Shown: piece after piece, positions 40,648 through 48,266 of the stretch | Position numbering within the stretch: the first letter of the stretch is position 1 | Layout: every line of letters begins with the position of its first letter | Assembly (NCBI GenBank): GCA_035255045.1 | Contig: DATFAA010000139.1 | Span: forward strand, 62,001-126,000 | Reading direction: 5' to 3' | DNA length: 64,000 nt | DNA from: JAGTRP01 sp035255045 | GTDB lineage: Bacteria > Pseudomonadota > Gammaproteobacteria > Burkholderiales > Rhodocyclaceae | Translations under genes and position numbers: made by a program | Notes under the pieces: model-generated | Seen by the model: the letters and a program-made list of their open reading frames with translations, nothing else | The model's database searches: none | What the model was told of the DNA's origin: nothing

Positions 40648-41685
40648 TCAGCCAACCCCCAGGCGCCGCCGGTACTGCTCCGGCCCCATCCCCGTCCACC
40701 CCACGAAGGCCCGGTAGAACGCCGAGGGATCGGCGTAGCCCAGCTCCGCCGCCACCTGGGCGACCGCGGCCGTGGTCTTGGTCAGCCGGGCCAGGGCCAG
40801 GTCCCGGCGCAGGGCGTCCTTGATGGCCCGGAAGCTCGAGCCTTCCTCCGCCAGACGGCGGTGCAGGGTGCGGGGCGACAGGTTGAGCCGGGCCGCCACC
40901 GCCTCCTGCTCCAGGTTGGCGGGCAGGGCGGCCCGCAGGATGTCCCGCACCCGCAGCACCATTTCCCGATCCCGCCGGTAGAGCATGGTGAGCCGGCCCG
41001 GCGCCCCTTCCAGGAAGGCCGCCAGGGCCGCCTCGTCCCGCCGGATGGGCAGGTCCAGGAGATTGGCCTGGAAGCGCGCCACCAGCCGGTCGCCACCGAA
41101 TTCGGAGCGCTCGGTGTAGATGAGGGCGTAGTCGTCGGCATGGGCCGGGCGGGGGTAGGGGAAGGTCACGGCATCCAGGGCCAGGCCCCGCCCCACCAGC
41201 CAGCAGGCGAGCCCGTGGAGGAGGCGCAGCAGCCACTCGAAGGCGAAGACCCGGGCCGGGTCGTCCGCCGCGGCAGCCAGGGGCCGGGTCTCGGCAATCA
41301 CCAGTTCGGCGGTGCCGGCATGGCGCTCCAGGCTGACCGCCAGGTCCGGCAGGACGATGCGCAGGAAGCGGCCGGCCCGCTCCAGGGCCGCCGCCAGGTT
41401 GGGGGCGCTGACCAGCCCCCGGCACAGGAATTCGAAGCTGCCAACCCGCATGGGCTGGCTGAAGAGCCCGAAGCCCTCGTCGTCCAGTTCCCGGTTGATG
41501 AGGTTGTAGAGGGCGGCGTAGCGGTCCACCGGAATGCGGCTGGCGGAGTCTGCAATGTCGATGCCGGCGGCGGCCAGCAGGGGGGCCGGGTCACGGCCCG
41601 CCCGCAGGGGCCCGGCCAGCATGCCGGTGACGAAGCCGGGGGCGACGGTGGCCCGGCTGCGTGGGGAACTGGCGGAATTGTCCAT
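40648..41685 (-). CDS. AraC-family transcriptional regulator
   Basis: This 345-residue regulator has an N-terminal arabinose-binding-like domain (PF12625-type, about residues 35-215, with LAAAGIDIAD and FSQPMRVGSFEFLC) and a C-terminal double helix-turn-helix (about 245-340, VAARLNLSPRTLHRRLAEEGSSF, then VAQVAAELGYADPSAFYRAF). This layout is common in regulators of catabolic genes. It is divergent from icmF with 160 bp between starts, so it may control that gene. The effector is unknown. Confidence 0.88.
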   Translation of the reverse strand: MDNSASSPRSRATVAPGFVTGMLAGPLRAGRDPAPLLAAAGIDIADSASRIPVDRYAALYNLINRELDDEGFGLFSQPMRVGSFEFLCRGLVSAPNLAAALERAGRFLRIVLPDLAVSLERHAGTAELVIAETRPLAAAADDPARVFAFEWLLRLLHGLACWLVGRGLALDAVTFPYPRPAHADDYALIYTERSEFGGDRLVARFQANLLDLPIRRDEAALAAFLEGAPGRLTMLYRRDREMVLRVRDILRAALPANLEQEAVAARLNLSPRTLHRRLAEEGSSFRAIKDALRRDLALARLTKTTAAVAQVAAELGYADPSAFYRAFVGWTGMGPEQYRRRLGVG

Positions 41686-41782
41686 GTGCCGGAAGGAGGG
41701 TCCAATAGGGGTGCGGTATGGCGCTTGCCCAGCCAGGATAGCATTGTGGCGGAAATTGCACGATAGCCGTCAGGGGCGGCAA

Positions 41783-41811
41783 TGGCAAAAGCCCGGGAGA
41801 CTTCCTAATAT
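41783..41811 (+). promoter_or_regulatory. Candidate icmF promoter
   Basis: A TAATAT -10-like box (41806-41811) has a poor TGGCAA -35 (41783-41788) at 17 bp. The poor -35 fits an activator-dependent promoter, which would suit the divergent AraC-type regulator. Confidence 0.35.
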
Positions 41812-41845
41812 TCAACGATCCAACCCCTCCCCGAGATCCAGCGCC

Positions 41846-44800
41846 ATGACCGACCTCTCCATCGCCAACAAGATTTCCGCCTACAAGCCGAAGAACAAGG
41901 TCCGCTTCATCACCGCCGCCTCCCTGTTCGACGGCCACGATGCCTCCATCAACATCATGCGCCGCATCCTCCAGTCCACCGGCGCCGAGGTCATCCACCT
42001 GGGCCACAACCGCTCGGTCCAGGAGATTGTGAACGCGGCCCTCCAGGAGGACGTCCAGGGCATCGCCATCACCTCCTACCAGGGCGGCCATGTGGAGTTC
42101 TTCAAGTACATGCTCGATCTCCTCAGGGAGAACGGCGGCGAGGAGATCAAGGTTTTCGGCGGCGGCGGCGGGGTGATCGTGCCGGCGGAGATCGAGGAGC
42201 TCCACGCCCACGGCGTCACCCGCCTCTACTCCCCCGAGGACGGCGTCAAGCTCGGCCTCCAGGGCATGATCAACGACGTGGTGCAGCAGGCCGACTTCCC
42301 CCTCACCACCGCCGTGCCGGAAACCGGCGAGGCCATGCTGGCGGCCTTGAAATCCGGCAACCGCCGCCAGCTCGCCCGCATCGTCACCGCCCTGGAGAAC
42401 GGCGCCTGCGCCGACGGCGTCCGGCAATTCCTGCTGGCCGCCGCCAAGGAGTTGAAGACCCCGGTGCTCGGCATCACCGGCACCGGCGGCGCCGGCAAGT
42501 CCTCCCTCACCGACGAGCTGGTGCGGCGCTTCCGCCTCGACCAGGGGGACAGCCTCAGGATCGGCATCGTCTCCATCGACCCCTCCCGGAAGCGCACCGG
42601 CGGGGCGCTCCTGGGCGACCGCATCCGCATGAACGCCATCGAGCATCCCAACATCTTCATGCGCTCCCTGGCCACCCGGGACACCGGCAGCGAGATTTCC
42701 GCCGCCCTGCCCGAGGTGCTGGCCGCCTGCAAGCTCTCCGGCTTCGACCTGGTCATCGTCGAGACCTCCGGCATCGGCCAGGGGGATGCCGCCATCGTGC
42801 CCCACGTGGACGTCTCCCTCTACGTCATGACCCCGGAGTTCGGCGCCGCTTCCCAGCTGGAGAAGATCGACATGCTCGACTTCGCCGATTTCATCGCCAT
42901 CAACAAGTTCGACCGCAAGGGCGCCGAGGATGCCTTGCGGGATGTCAGGAAGCAGTACCAGCGCAACCGGGAGCTGTTCAGCCAGCCCAGCGACGCCATG
43001 CCGGTGTTCGGCACCATGGCCGCCCGCTTCAACGACGACGGCGTCACCGCCCTCTACCAGGCCCTGGCGCCGCGGCTGGTGGAGCAGGGCCTCAAGCTCG
43101 GCCAGGGCAGGCTGCCCCGGGTCACGGTCAAGCAGTCCTCCGGCTCCCGGGCCATCGTGCCGGCCCAGCGGGTACGCTACCTGGCCGATATCGCCGACAC
43201 CGTGCGCCACTACCACGCCCACACCGAGGAGCAGGTCAAGCTCGCCCGGGAACGCCAGTCCCTGCGCATCTCCGCCGGCATCTTCCAGGGCTGCGACAAG
43301 CCTGCGGCCGACTTCGACGAGCTCATAGCCTGGAAGGACGGCCAGCTCGATCCCAAGGCCAGGAAGCTCCTGGAAATGTGGCCGGACACGGTCAAGGCCT
43401 ATTCGGGCGACGAGTACGTGGTGAAGATCCGGGACAAGGAGGTCCGCACCCGGCTGGTGACCGAATCCCTCTCCGGCACCAAGATCCGCAAGGTCATCCT
43501 GCCCCGCTACGGCGACGACGGCGAAACCCTGCGCTTCCTCATGAAGGAGAACGTGCCCGGCTCCTTCCCCTTCACCGCCGGCGTCTTCGCCTTCAAGCGG
43601 GAGAACGAGGACCCCACCCGCATGTTCGCCGGCGAGGGCGACGCCTTCCGCACCAACCGCCGCTTCAAGAAGGTGTCCGAGGGCATGCCGGCCAAGCGCC
43701 TGTCCACCGCCTTCGACTCGGTCACCCTCTACGGCTGCGACCCGGACGAGCGCCCGGACATCTACGGCAAGATCGGCAACTCCGGCGTCTCCATCGCCAC
43801 CCTGGACGACATGAAGGTGCTGTACGACGGTTTCGACCTGGTGGCGCCCACCACCTCGGTGTCCATGACCATCAACGGCCCGGCCCCCATCATCCTGGCC
43901 TGCTTCTTCAACACCGCCGTGGACCAGCAGCTCGACAAGTTCCGGGCCGACAACGGCCGCGAGCCCACCGAGGACGAGGCCGACAAGATCCGGGAGTGGG
44001 TCCTGTCCACCGTCCGTGGCACCGTCCAGGCCGACATCCTGAAGGAGGACCAGGGCCAGAACACCTGCATCTTCTCCACCGAGTTCGCCTTGAAGATGAT
44101 GGGCGACATCCAGGAGTTCTTCGTCCATAACAAGATCCAGAACTTCTACTCGGTGTCCATTTCCGGCTACCACATCGCCGAGGCCGGGGCGAACCCGATT
44201 TCCCAACTGGCCTTCACCCTGGCCAACGGCTTCACCTACGTGGAGTCCTATCTCGCCCGGGGCATGCACATCGACGACTTCGCCCCCAACCTGTCCTTCT
44301 TCTTCAGCAACGGCATGGACCCGGAATACTCGGTCATCGGCCGGGTGGCGCGGCGCATCTGGGCGGTGGCCATGAAGAACCGCTACGGCGCCAACGAGCG
44401 CAGCCAGAAGCTCAAGTACCACATCCAGACCTCGGGTCGCTCCCTGCACGCCCAGGAGATGGACTTCAACGACATCCGCACGACGCTCCAGGCCCTCATC
44501 GCCATCTACGACAACTGCAACAGCCTGCACACCAACGCCTACGACGAGGCCATCACCACCCCCACCGAGGAGAGCGTGCGCCGGGCCATGGCCATCCAGC
44601 TCATCATCAACCGGGAGTGGGGCGTGGCCAAGAACGAGAACCCCAACCAGGGCGCCTTCGTCATCGACGAGCTCACCGACCTGGTGGAGGAGGCGGTCCT
44701 GAAGGAATTCGAGGCCATCGCCTCCCGGGGCGGCGTCCTGGGCGCCATGGAGACCGGCTACCAGCGCGGCAAGATCCAGGAGGAGTCCCTCTACTACGAG

Positions 44801-45112
44801 CACAAGAAGCACGACGGCTCCTACCCCATCATCGGCGTGAACACCTTCCTCAATCCCAAGGGTCAGGCCCAGCAGGAAATCGAGCTGGCCCGCTCCACCG
44901 ACGAGGAGAAGCAGTCCCAGATTTCCCGTCTGCGGGATTTCCACCAGCGTTACGCCAATCAGGCCCCGGCCATGCTGGAGAAACTGAAGCAGACGGTGAT
45001 CGCCGACGGCAACGTCTTCGCCGTGCTGATGGATGCCGTGCGGGTCTGCTCCCTGGGCCAGATCACCGGCGCCCTCTACGAAGTGGGCGGCCAGTACCGG
45101 CGCAGCATGTAA
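41846..45112 (+). CDS. icmF: IcmF, fused isobutyryl-CoA mutase with G-protein chaperone
   Basis: This 1088-residue adenosylcobalamin enzyme fuses three parts found as separate proteins elsewhere. A B12-binding domain has the cobalt-ligand His31 in DGHDAS. A MeaB/MeaI-type GTPase follows (Walker A GTGGAGKSS at 212-220, SIDPSRKRTGGALLGDRIRM, NKFD). The acyl-CoA mutase barrel is about residues 560-1060 (SISGYHIAEAGANP). It interconverts isobutyryl-CoA and butyryl-CoA, and related enzymes act on pivalyl- or isovaleryl-CoA. The start at 41846 fits the family N-terminus; upstream in-frame sequence lies in the promoter region. Confidence 0.94.
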   Translation: MTDLSIANKISAYKPKNKVRFITAASLFDGHDASINIMRRILQSTGAEVIHLGHNRSVQEIVNAALQEDVQGIAITSYQGGHVEFFKYMLDLLRENGGEEIKVFGGGGGVIVPAEIEELHAHGVTRLYSPEDGVKLGLQGMINDVVQQADFPLTTAVPETGEAMLAALKSGNRRQLARIVTALENGACADGVRQFLLAAAKELKTPVLGITGTGGAGKSSLTDELVRRFRLDQGDSLRIGIVSIDPSRKRTGGALLGDRIRMNAIEHPNIFMRSLATRDTGSEISAALPEVLAACKLSGFDLVIVETSGIGQGDAAIVPHVDVSLYVMTPEFGAASQLEKIDMLDFADFIAINKFDRKGAEDALRDVRKQYQRNRELFSQPSDAMPVFGTMAARFNDDGVTALYQALAPRLVEQGLKLGQGRLPRVTVKQSSGSRAIVPAQRVRYLADIADTVRHYHAHTEEQVKLARERQSLRISAGIFQGCDKPAADFDELIAWKDGQLDPKARKLLEMWPDTVKAYSGDEYVVKIRDKEVRTRLVTESLSGTKIRKVILPRYGDDGETLRFLMKENVPGSFPFTAGVFAFKRENEDPTRMFAGEGDAFRTNRRFKKVSEGMPAKRLSTAFDSVTLYGCDPDERPDIYGKIGNSGVSIATLDDMKVLYDGFDLVAPTTSVSMTINGPAPIILACFFNTAVDQQLDKFRADNGREPTEDEADKIREWVLSTVRGTVQADILKEDQGQNTCIFSTEFALKMMGDIQEFFVHNKIQNFYSVSISGYHIAEAGANPISQLAFTLANGFTYVESYLARGMHIDDFAPNLSFFFSNGMDPEYSVIGRVARRIWAVAMKNRYGANERSQKLKYHIQTSGRSLHAQEMDFNDIRTTLQALIAIYDNCNSLHTNAYDEAITTPTEESVRRAMAIQLIINREWGVAKNENPNQGAFVIDELTDLVEEAVLKEFEAIASRGGVLGAMETGYQRGKIQEESLYYEHKKHDGSYPIIGVNTFLNPKGQAQQEIELARSTDEEKQSQISRLRDFHQRYANQAPAMLEKLKQTVIADGNVFAVLMDAVRVCSLGQITGALYEVGGQYRRSM

Positions 45113-45119
45113 GCCGGCT

Positions 45120-45150
45120 TTCCCCGGGGCGGCACGAGCCCCCCGGGGAA
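45120..45150 (+). terminator. Strong hairpin after icmF (no T-tract)
   Basis: TTCCCCGGGG (45120-45129) and CCCCGGGGAA (45141-45150) form a 10-bp stem 8 bp after the icmF stop. The lack of a following T-run makes it either a 3'-end stabiliser or a non-canonical terminator. Confidence 0.4.
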
Positions 45151-45230
45151 TCGGGATACACCGCACCCGGCCTGGGGTTCTGCCCCGTCATCCGGCCGGA
45201 GGGGAGGCAAGCTCCTCAATGATCGGCCTG

Positions 45231-45240
45231 CCCCCGAATA
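45231..45240 (+). repeat. CCCCCGAATA direct repeat, copy 1
   Basis: The 10-bp sequence recurs exactly at 45521-45530, and a 13-bp context (CT-R-CCCCCGAATA) is shared with one mismatch. It may be a regulator site or conserved promoter element. Confidence 0.4.
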
Positions 45241-45280
45241 CGCTAGTCAGCTGATTAGCATGGCCCCGGCGCCGGGCTAT

Positions 45281-45304
45281 AAATGCCAGTCCAATATGGC
45301 ATTT
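45281..45304. promoter_or_regulatory. Operator-like dyad AAATGCCA-N8-TGGCATTT
   Basis: AAATGCCA (45281-45288) and TGGCATTT (45297-45304) form a perfect 8+8 inverted repeat with an 8-bp spacer, overlapping a TATAAAT box (45278-45284). Size and symmetry fit a dimeric helix-turn-helix regulator site about 450 bp before flp. Confidence 0.45.
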
Positions 45305-45520
45305 CTCTAGCGCGCCATTCCACGCGCAGATTCCCTTCTATTTCCCTTGCCCCGGGATTTCGATTCGACCGCCATTCGGGATCATTGATCGTCCCGGCGC
45401 CGAATGGAATCCCGGCCGTTTTTTTGCGCTTGATGGATTGCCCTTTGGAAACAGCGTGTTGGCGCGCCGATGCGGGATGGCATACATCGAATTCATCCCC
45501 GGGTGGTGGTGGTTTTTCTA

Positions 45521-45530
45521 CCCCCGAATA
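45521..45530 (+). repeat. CCCCCGAATA direct repeat, copy 2
   Basis: This is an exact copy of the element at 45231-45240, lying about 225 bp before the flp start and about 40 bp before a TATAAA box. Confidence 0.4.
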
Positions 45531-45724
45531 AATGCTGCCGCTAATAACCCGTAATTCGGGCGGAATGTATAAATATGGCAACGACAAGTAGCTTCGATCT
45601 CGCTGGATAGGATCGGTTTTAAGGCAAGTGTAAGTAAATGTTGCATAACGAGCAGGCGCGGCGATCGGCCTATCCGGCCGTCTGTCAGCCGTAAAAAAAT
45701 CAGGGAGTCTTTTGTGAAATCTGT

Positions 45725-45743
45725 CGCCGTTCCGGCGTTTTTT
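45725..45743 (+). terminator. Terminator-like hairpin in the flp leader
   Basis: CGCCG (45725-45729) and CGGCG (45733-45737) with a TTC loop are followed directly by six Ts (45738-45743), which abut the GAGGAG ribosome binding site of flp. It looks like a small intrinsic attenuator inside the 5' leader. Confidence 0.5.
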
Positions 45744-45755
45744 GAGGAGTGTGAA

Positions 45756-45932
45756 ATGGAAAAGGTCCTGTCCCCGGTAAAGCAATTCCTTCTGGACGAG
45801 GAGGGCGCCTCGGCCGTCGAGTACGGCGTCATGGTGGCGCTGATCATTGCCGTGTGCATCGCCATGATCAAGAGCATCGGCGGCCGGCTGAACACGGCAT
45901 TCACCAATGTGGACACCGCCCTGAAACCCTAG
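45756..45932 (+). CDS. flp: Flp-type IVb major pilin precursor
   Basis: This 58-residue prepilin is the probable major subunit of the Tad pilus. The prepilin site is Gly17 before Ala18 in EEGASAVEYG, with Glu and Tyr at mature positions 5 and 6, the Flp hallmark. The hydrophobic helix VMVALIIAVCIAMI follows, then a short polar tail. The start at 45756 has GAGGAG at good spacing; an in-frame ATG-less extension to 45714 would overlap the leader hairpin and was rejected. It is the first gene of the Tad locus, 100 bp before a second pilin-like gene. Confidence 0.92.
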   Translation: MEKVLSPVKQFLLDEEGASAVEYGVMVALIIAVCIAMIKSIGGRLNTAFTNVDTALKP

Positions 45933-46032
45933 TGCAACTCCCCGGAGCGGCACCCTGCCGCATATGCCGTTCATAGACAGCTCTCCCGGCCCGGAGCAGA
46001 GGGACCGGGGGAGCGCCAAGGAGGAAATCCAG

Positions 46033-46224
46033 GTGAGTCCGTTTCCATATCAGCTCCCGCTGCACTGTCTCCGGTTCCGCGACGACAGCGGCGCGACCGT
46101 CGTGGAGTGGGCCGTCCTGGCTTCGAGCATCGCCGCCGTGGCGGTGTTCGCGATCACCGGCCTCGGGAAGACCGTGGCCGGCCTCTACCAACAGGCCTTC
46201 GACCTGATCGGAGCCATGCTGTGA
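46033..46224 (+). CDS. Second Flp-like (minor) pilin with atypical EW motif
   Basis: This 63-residue prepilin-like protein starts at a GTG with a perfect AAGGAGG 8 nt upstream (46018-46024). The likely cleavage site is Gly20 before Ala21 in DDSGATVVEWAV: the mature Glu5 is kept, but Tyr6 is replaced by Trp. The hydrophobic helix and length fit Flp pilins, while the 20-residue leader is longer and less basic than in the first pilin. The stop overlaps the prepilin peptidase start (TGATG), suggesting coupled expression. It may be a minor or initiating pilin. Confidence 0.75.
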   Translation: MSPFPYQLPLHCLRFRDDSGATVVEWAVLASSIAAVAVFAITGLGKTVAGLYQQAFDLIGAML

Positions 46225-46859
46225 TGTTCCCCGAAGATCCCATGGCCATGCACCTGCCCTTCGCCAAGGCCAGCGGCGGCGATACCGCCCTAATGCTGGC
46301 CGGACTGCTTCCCCTCTTCGCCATCCTCCTGGTGGCGGTTATTTCCGACCTGCGCCAGCGCCGCATCCCCAACCCCGTCGTCCTCATGGGCATCGTCGCC
46401 GGCTTCCTGCTCCACAGCCTGCTGCCGGAGGGCAACGGCTTCCTCGCCAAGTGGCCCGGCGGCCTCGGTTTTCTGAATTCCCTCCAGGGCCTCGCCATCG
46501 GCGCCGGCGCCCTGTTTCCCCTCTATTTCCTGCGGGTCATGGGGGCCGGCGACGTCAAGCTCATGGCCGCCGTGGGCGCCATCCTCGGCCCCGACGACAT
46601 CGTCCCCGCCATCGTCGGCACCTTCCTGGCCGGCGGCGCCGTCTCCCTGGTGGTGGTGATCGCCACCGGCACGGTGGGCCAGCTGTTCAGGAATCTCTTC
46701 TATATGTCCCACGTGACCCTGATCAAGGCCACCCTGCCGGGCCGCCCCGGCGTCGAGCCACCCCTCCAGTCCGCCGGCAGCGCCCCCTACGCGGTGGCCG
46801 TCGCCCTCGGCACCCTGGGCGGCCTGTGGTGGGTGGTCAGCGGCTTCAGCCTGTCCTGA
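46224..46859 (+). CDS. tadV: Prepilin peptidase (TadV/CpaA type, A24 family)
   Basis: This 211-residue inner-membrane aspartyl protease cleaves the Flp and TadE-like prepilins. The two catalytic aspartates are Asp42 (ISDLRQRRIPN) and Asp110 (GAGDVKLM), and about six TM helices are visible. It lacks the N-terminal cytoplasmic methylase part of PilD, as usual for TadV. The ATG overlaps the stop of the second pilin; Met7 is an alternative start. Confidence 0.9.
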   Translation: MFPEDPMAMHLPFAKASGGDTALMLAGLLPLFAILLVAVISDLRQRRIPNPVVLMGIVAGFLLHSLLPEGNGFLAKWPGGLGFLNSLQGLAIGAGALFPLYFLRVMGAGDVKLMAAVGAILGPDDIVPAIVGTFLAGGAVSLVVVIATGTVGQLFRNLFYMSHVTLIKATLPGRPGVEPPLQSAGSAPYAVAVALGTLGGLWWVVSGFSLS

Positions 46860-46877
46860 GCCGGATCGGACATCGCC

Positions 46878-48266
46878 ATGGCGCTCGCGGACCTGGACTG
46901 CCCCCCCTACGCCAAGGCGGCCCTCCCGGCCGACCCGGGCCCGTCCCAGCCGGGCGGGCCGCCGGCGCCCCGGGACGTGGAGGGCACCGGCCTCTCCCAG
47001 CCCTTCCTGGTGGAGCTGATGCTCAAGATCCTGCTCCAGGGCGGGCAGCTCCGCCTCTGGGAATTCCGGGAGAGGACCCTGCTGCCCGTGGCCGTGGTGG
47101 ACGCCCTCATCGGCTTCATGCGGGCCGAGCGGCTGTGCGAAATCCAGGGCACCGGCGCCGCCGCCGGCGACATGGTCTACGGCCTCACCGACCTGGGCCG
47201 GGCCCGGGCCCAGGACGCCCTGGCCAGGAACCAGTACGCCGGCCCCTGCCCGGTGTCCCTGGAGGCCTACGTCGCCCAGGTGCTGAAGCAGAGCGTCCTC
47301 GCCAGCCGCAACATCGGCCGCGAGCAGATGCGCCAGGTCTTCGACGGCGTCATCCTGCCGGAAGGGGTGCTGGACCAGATCGGCCCGGCCCTCAATTCCG
47401 GCCGCTCCATCTTCATTTACGGCCCCAGCGGCACCGGCAAGACCTACCTGGCCGAACGCCTGGCCCTGGCCATGGCCCTCCAGGGGGCGGTGTGGGTGCC
47501 CTACGCCTTCGCCGTCGATGCCGAGATCATCCAGGTCTTCGATCCCCTGGTGCACCGGCCGGTGGAACTGCCCGCCCCGGAAACCCGCAGCCTGGACCGC
47601 CGCTACAGCTACGACGAGCGCTGGCAGAAGTGCCTGCGGCCGGTGGTCATGGCCGGCGGCGAGCTCACCCTGGACAACCTCGACCTGGAATTCGACCCGG
47701 TCAGCCGGATCTATGCGGCGCCGCCCCAGGTCAAGGCCAACAACGGCCTCCTCGTCATCGACGACCTGGGCCGCCAACGGGTCGCCGTCCAGGACCTCCT
47801 GAACCGCTGGATCGTCCCCATGGACCGCCGGGAGGACTGCCTCAGCCTGCATACCGGCCGGAAATTCCGCATCCCCTTCGACGTCGGCCAGGTTTTCTCC
47901 ACCAACCTGTCTCCCCAGCAGCTGGCGGACGACGCCTTCCTGCGCCGCCTGGGCTACAAGCTCTACCTGGGGGCGGTGAGCGAGGACAAATACCGGGCGC
48001 TGCTCCAGCAGGCCTGCTCCCGCCTGGGCGTCCCCTATTCGGACCAGGCCTTCCATTTCCTGGTGCAGACCCTCCATGGCCGCTCCGGGCGGCCCTACTA
48101 CGCCTGCTATCCCTACGACCTGGTGAGCCGGGCCCGGGACCGGGCCTTCTACGAGGGCACCCTGCCCGAGCTGTCCCACGAAACCCTGGCCTGGGCCTGG
48201 CTCGCCTATTTCGGCCATATCGAGCCGCCGACCGAAAGCCACCTGAGAGGAGGGGAGAAATCATGA
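46878..48266 (+). CDS. Winged-helix/AAA ATPase encoded in the Tad locus, unrecognised family
   Basis: This 462-residue soluble protein has an N-terminal winged helix (about residues 41-118, ending YGLTDLGRARAQDAL) and an AAA-type ATPase: Walker A GPSGTGKT at 182-189, Walker B LLVIDD at 291-296, a sensor-1-like STN at 341-343 and an Arg pair (FLRRLGYK, 354-361) as possible finger. A distinct C-terminal helical part (about 385-455) contains YYACYPYDLVSRARD. It is not one of the standard Tad proteins, yet it sits between tadV and cpaB and overlaps cpaB by ATGA, so it is co-translated with the pilus machine. It could be an assembly or regulatory ATPase; the function is unknown. Confidence 0.75.
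   Translation: MALADLDCPPYAKAALPADPGPSQPGGPPAPRDVEGTGLSQPFLVELMLKILLQGGQLRLWEFRERTLLPVAVVDALIGFMRAERLCEIQGTGAAAGDMVYGLTDLGRARAQDALARNQYAGPCPVSLEAYVAQVLKQSVLASRNIGREQMRQVFDGVILPEGVLDQIGPALNSGRSIFIYGPSGTGKTYLAERLALAMALQGAVWVPYAFAVDAEIIQVFDPLVHRPVELPAPETRSLDRRYSYDERWQKCLRPVVMAGGELTLDNLDLEFDPVSRIYAAPPQVKANNGLLVIDDLGRQRVAVQDLLNRWIVPMDRREDCLSLHTGRKFRIPFDVGQVFSTNLSPQQLADDAFLRRLGYKLYLGAVSEDKYRALLQQACSRLGVPYSDQAFHFLVQTLHGRSGRPYYACYPYDLVSRARDRAFYEGTLPELSHETLAWAWLAYFGHIEPPTESHLRGGEKS

Larger units (their letters stand above)
45113..45755. other. Lower-GC intergenic leader of the Tad locus
   Basis: This 643-bp stretch between icmF and the Flp pilin gene has no convincing gene; short readings (for example 45283-45531 plus) lack ribosome binding sites and family features. 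It is visibly richer in A/T than its surroundings and holds several signals listed separately: a hairpin after icmF, a perfect 8-bp dyad, two copies of CCCCCGAATA, a T7 tract after nested inverted repeats (45372-45425) and a terminator-like hairpin just before the flp ribosome binding site. TATAAA boxes occur at 45278 and 45568. It probably carries the main Tad promoter(s) and a structured 5' leader. Confidence 0.6.

Noticed and set aside
41591..45166. A 1191-codon open frame on the minus strand opposite icmF
   Set aside because: It is antisense to an intact, well-recognised enzyme, and its composition is typical of shadow frames.
45460..45476. A possible sigma-54 promoter (TGGCGCG then TGCGG) in the Tad leader
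   Set aside because: The distance between the GG and GC elements is 9 nt instead of the strict 10.
45283..45531. An 82-codon open frame in the Tad leader
   Set aside because: It has no ribosome binding site, no conserved feature and an odd composition, and it covers the dyad and hairpins expected of a regulatory region.
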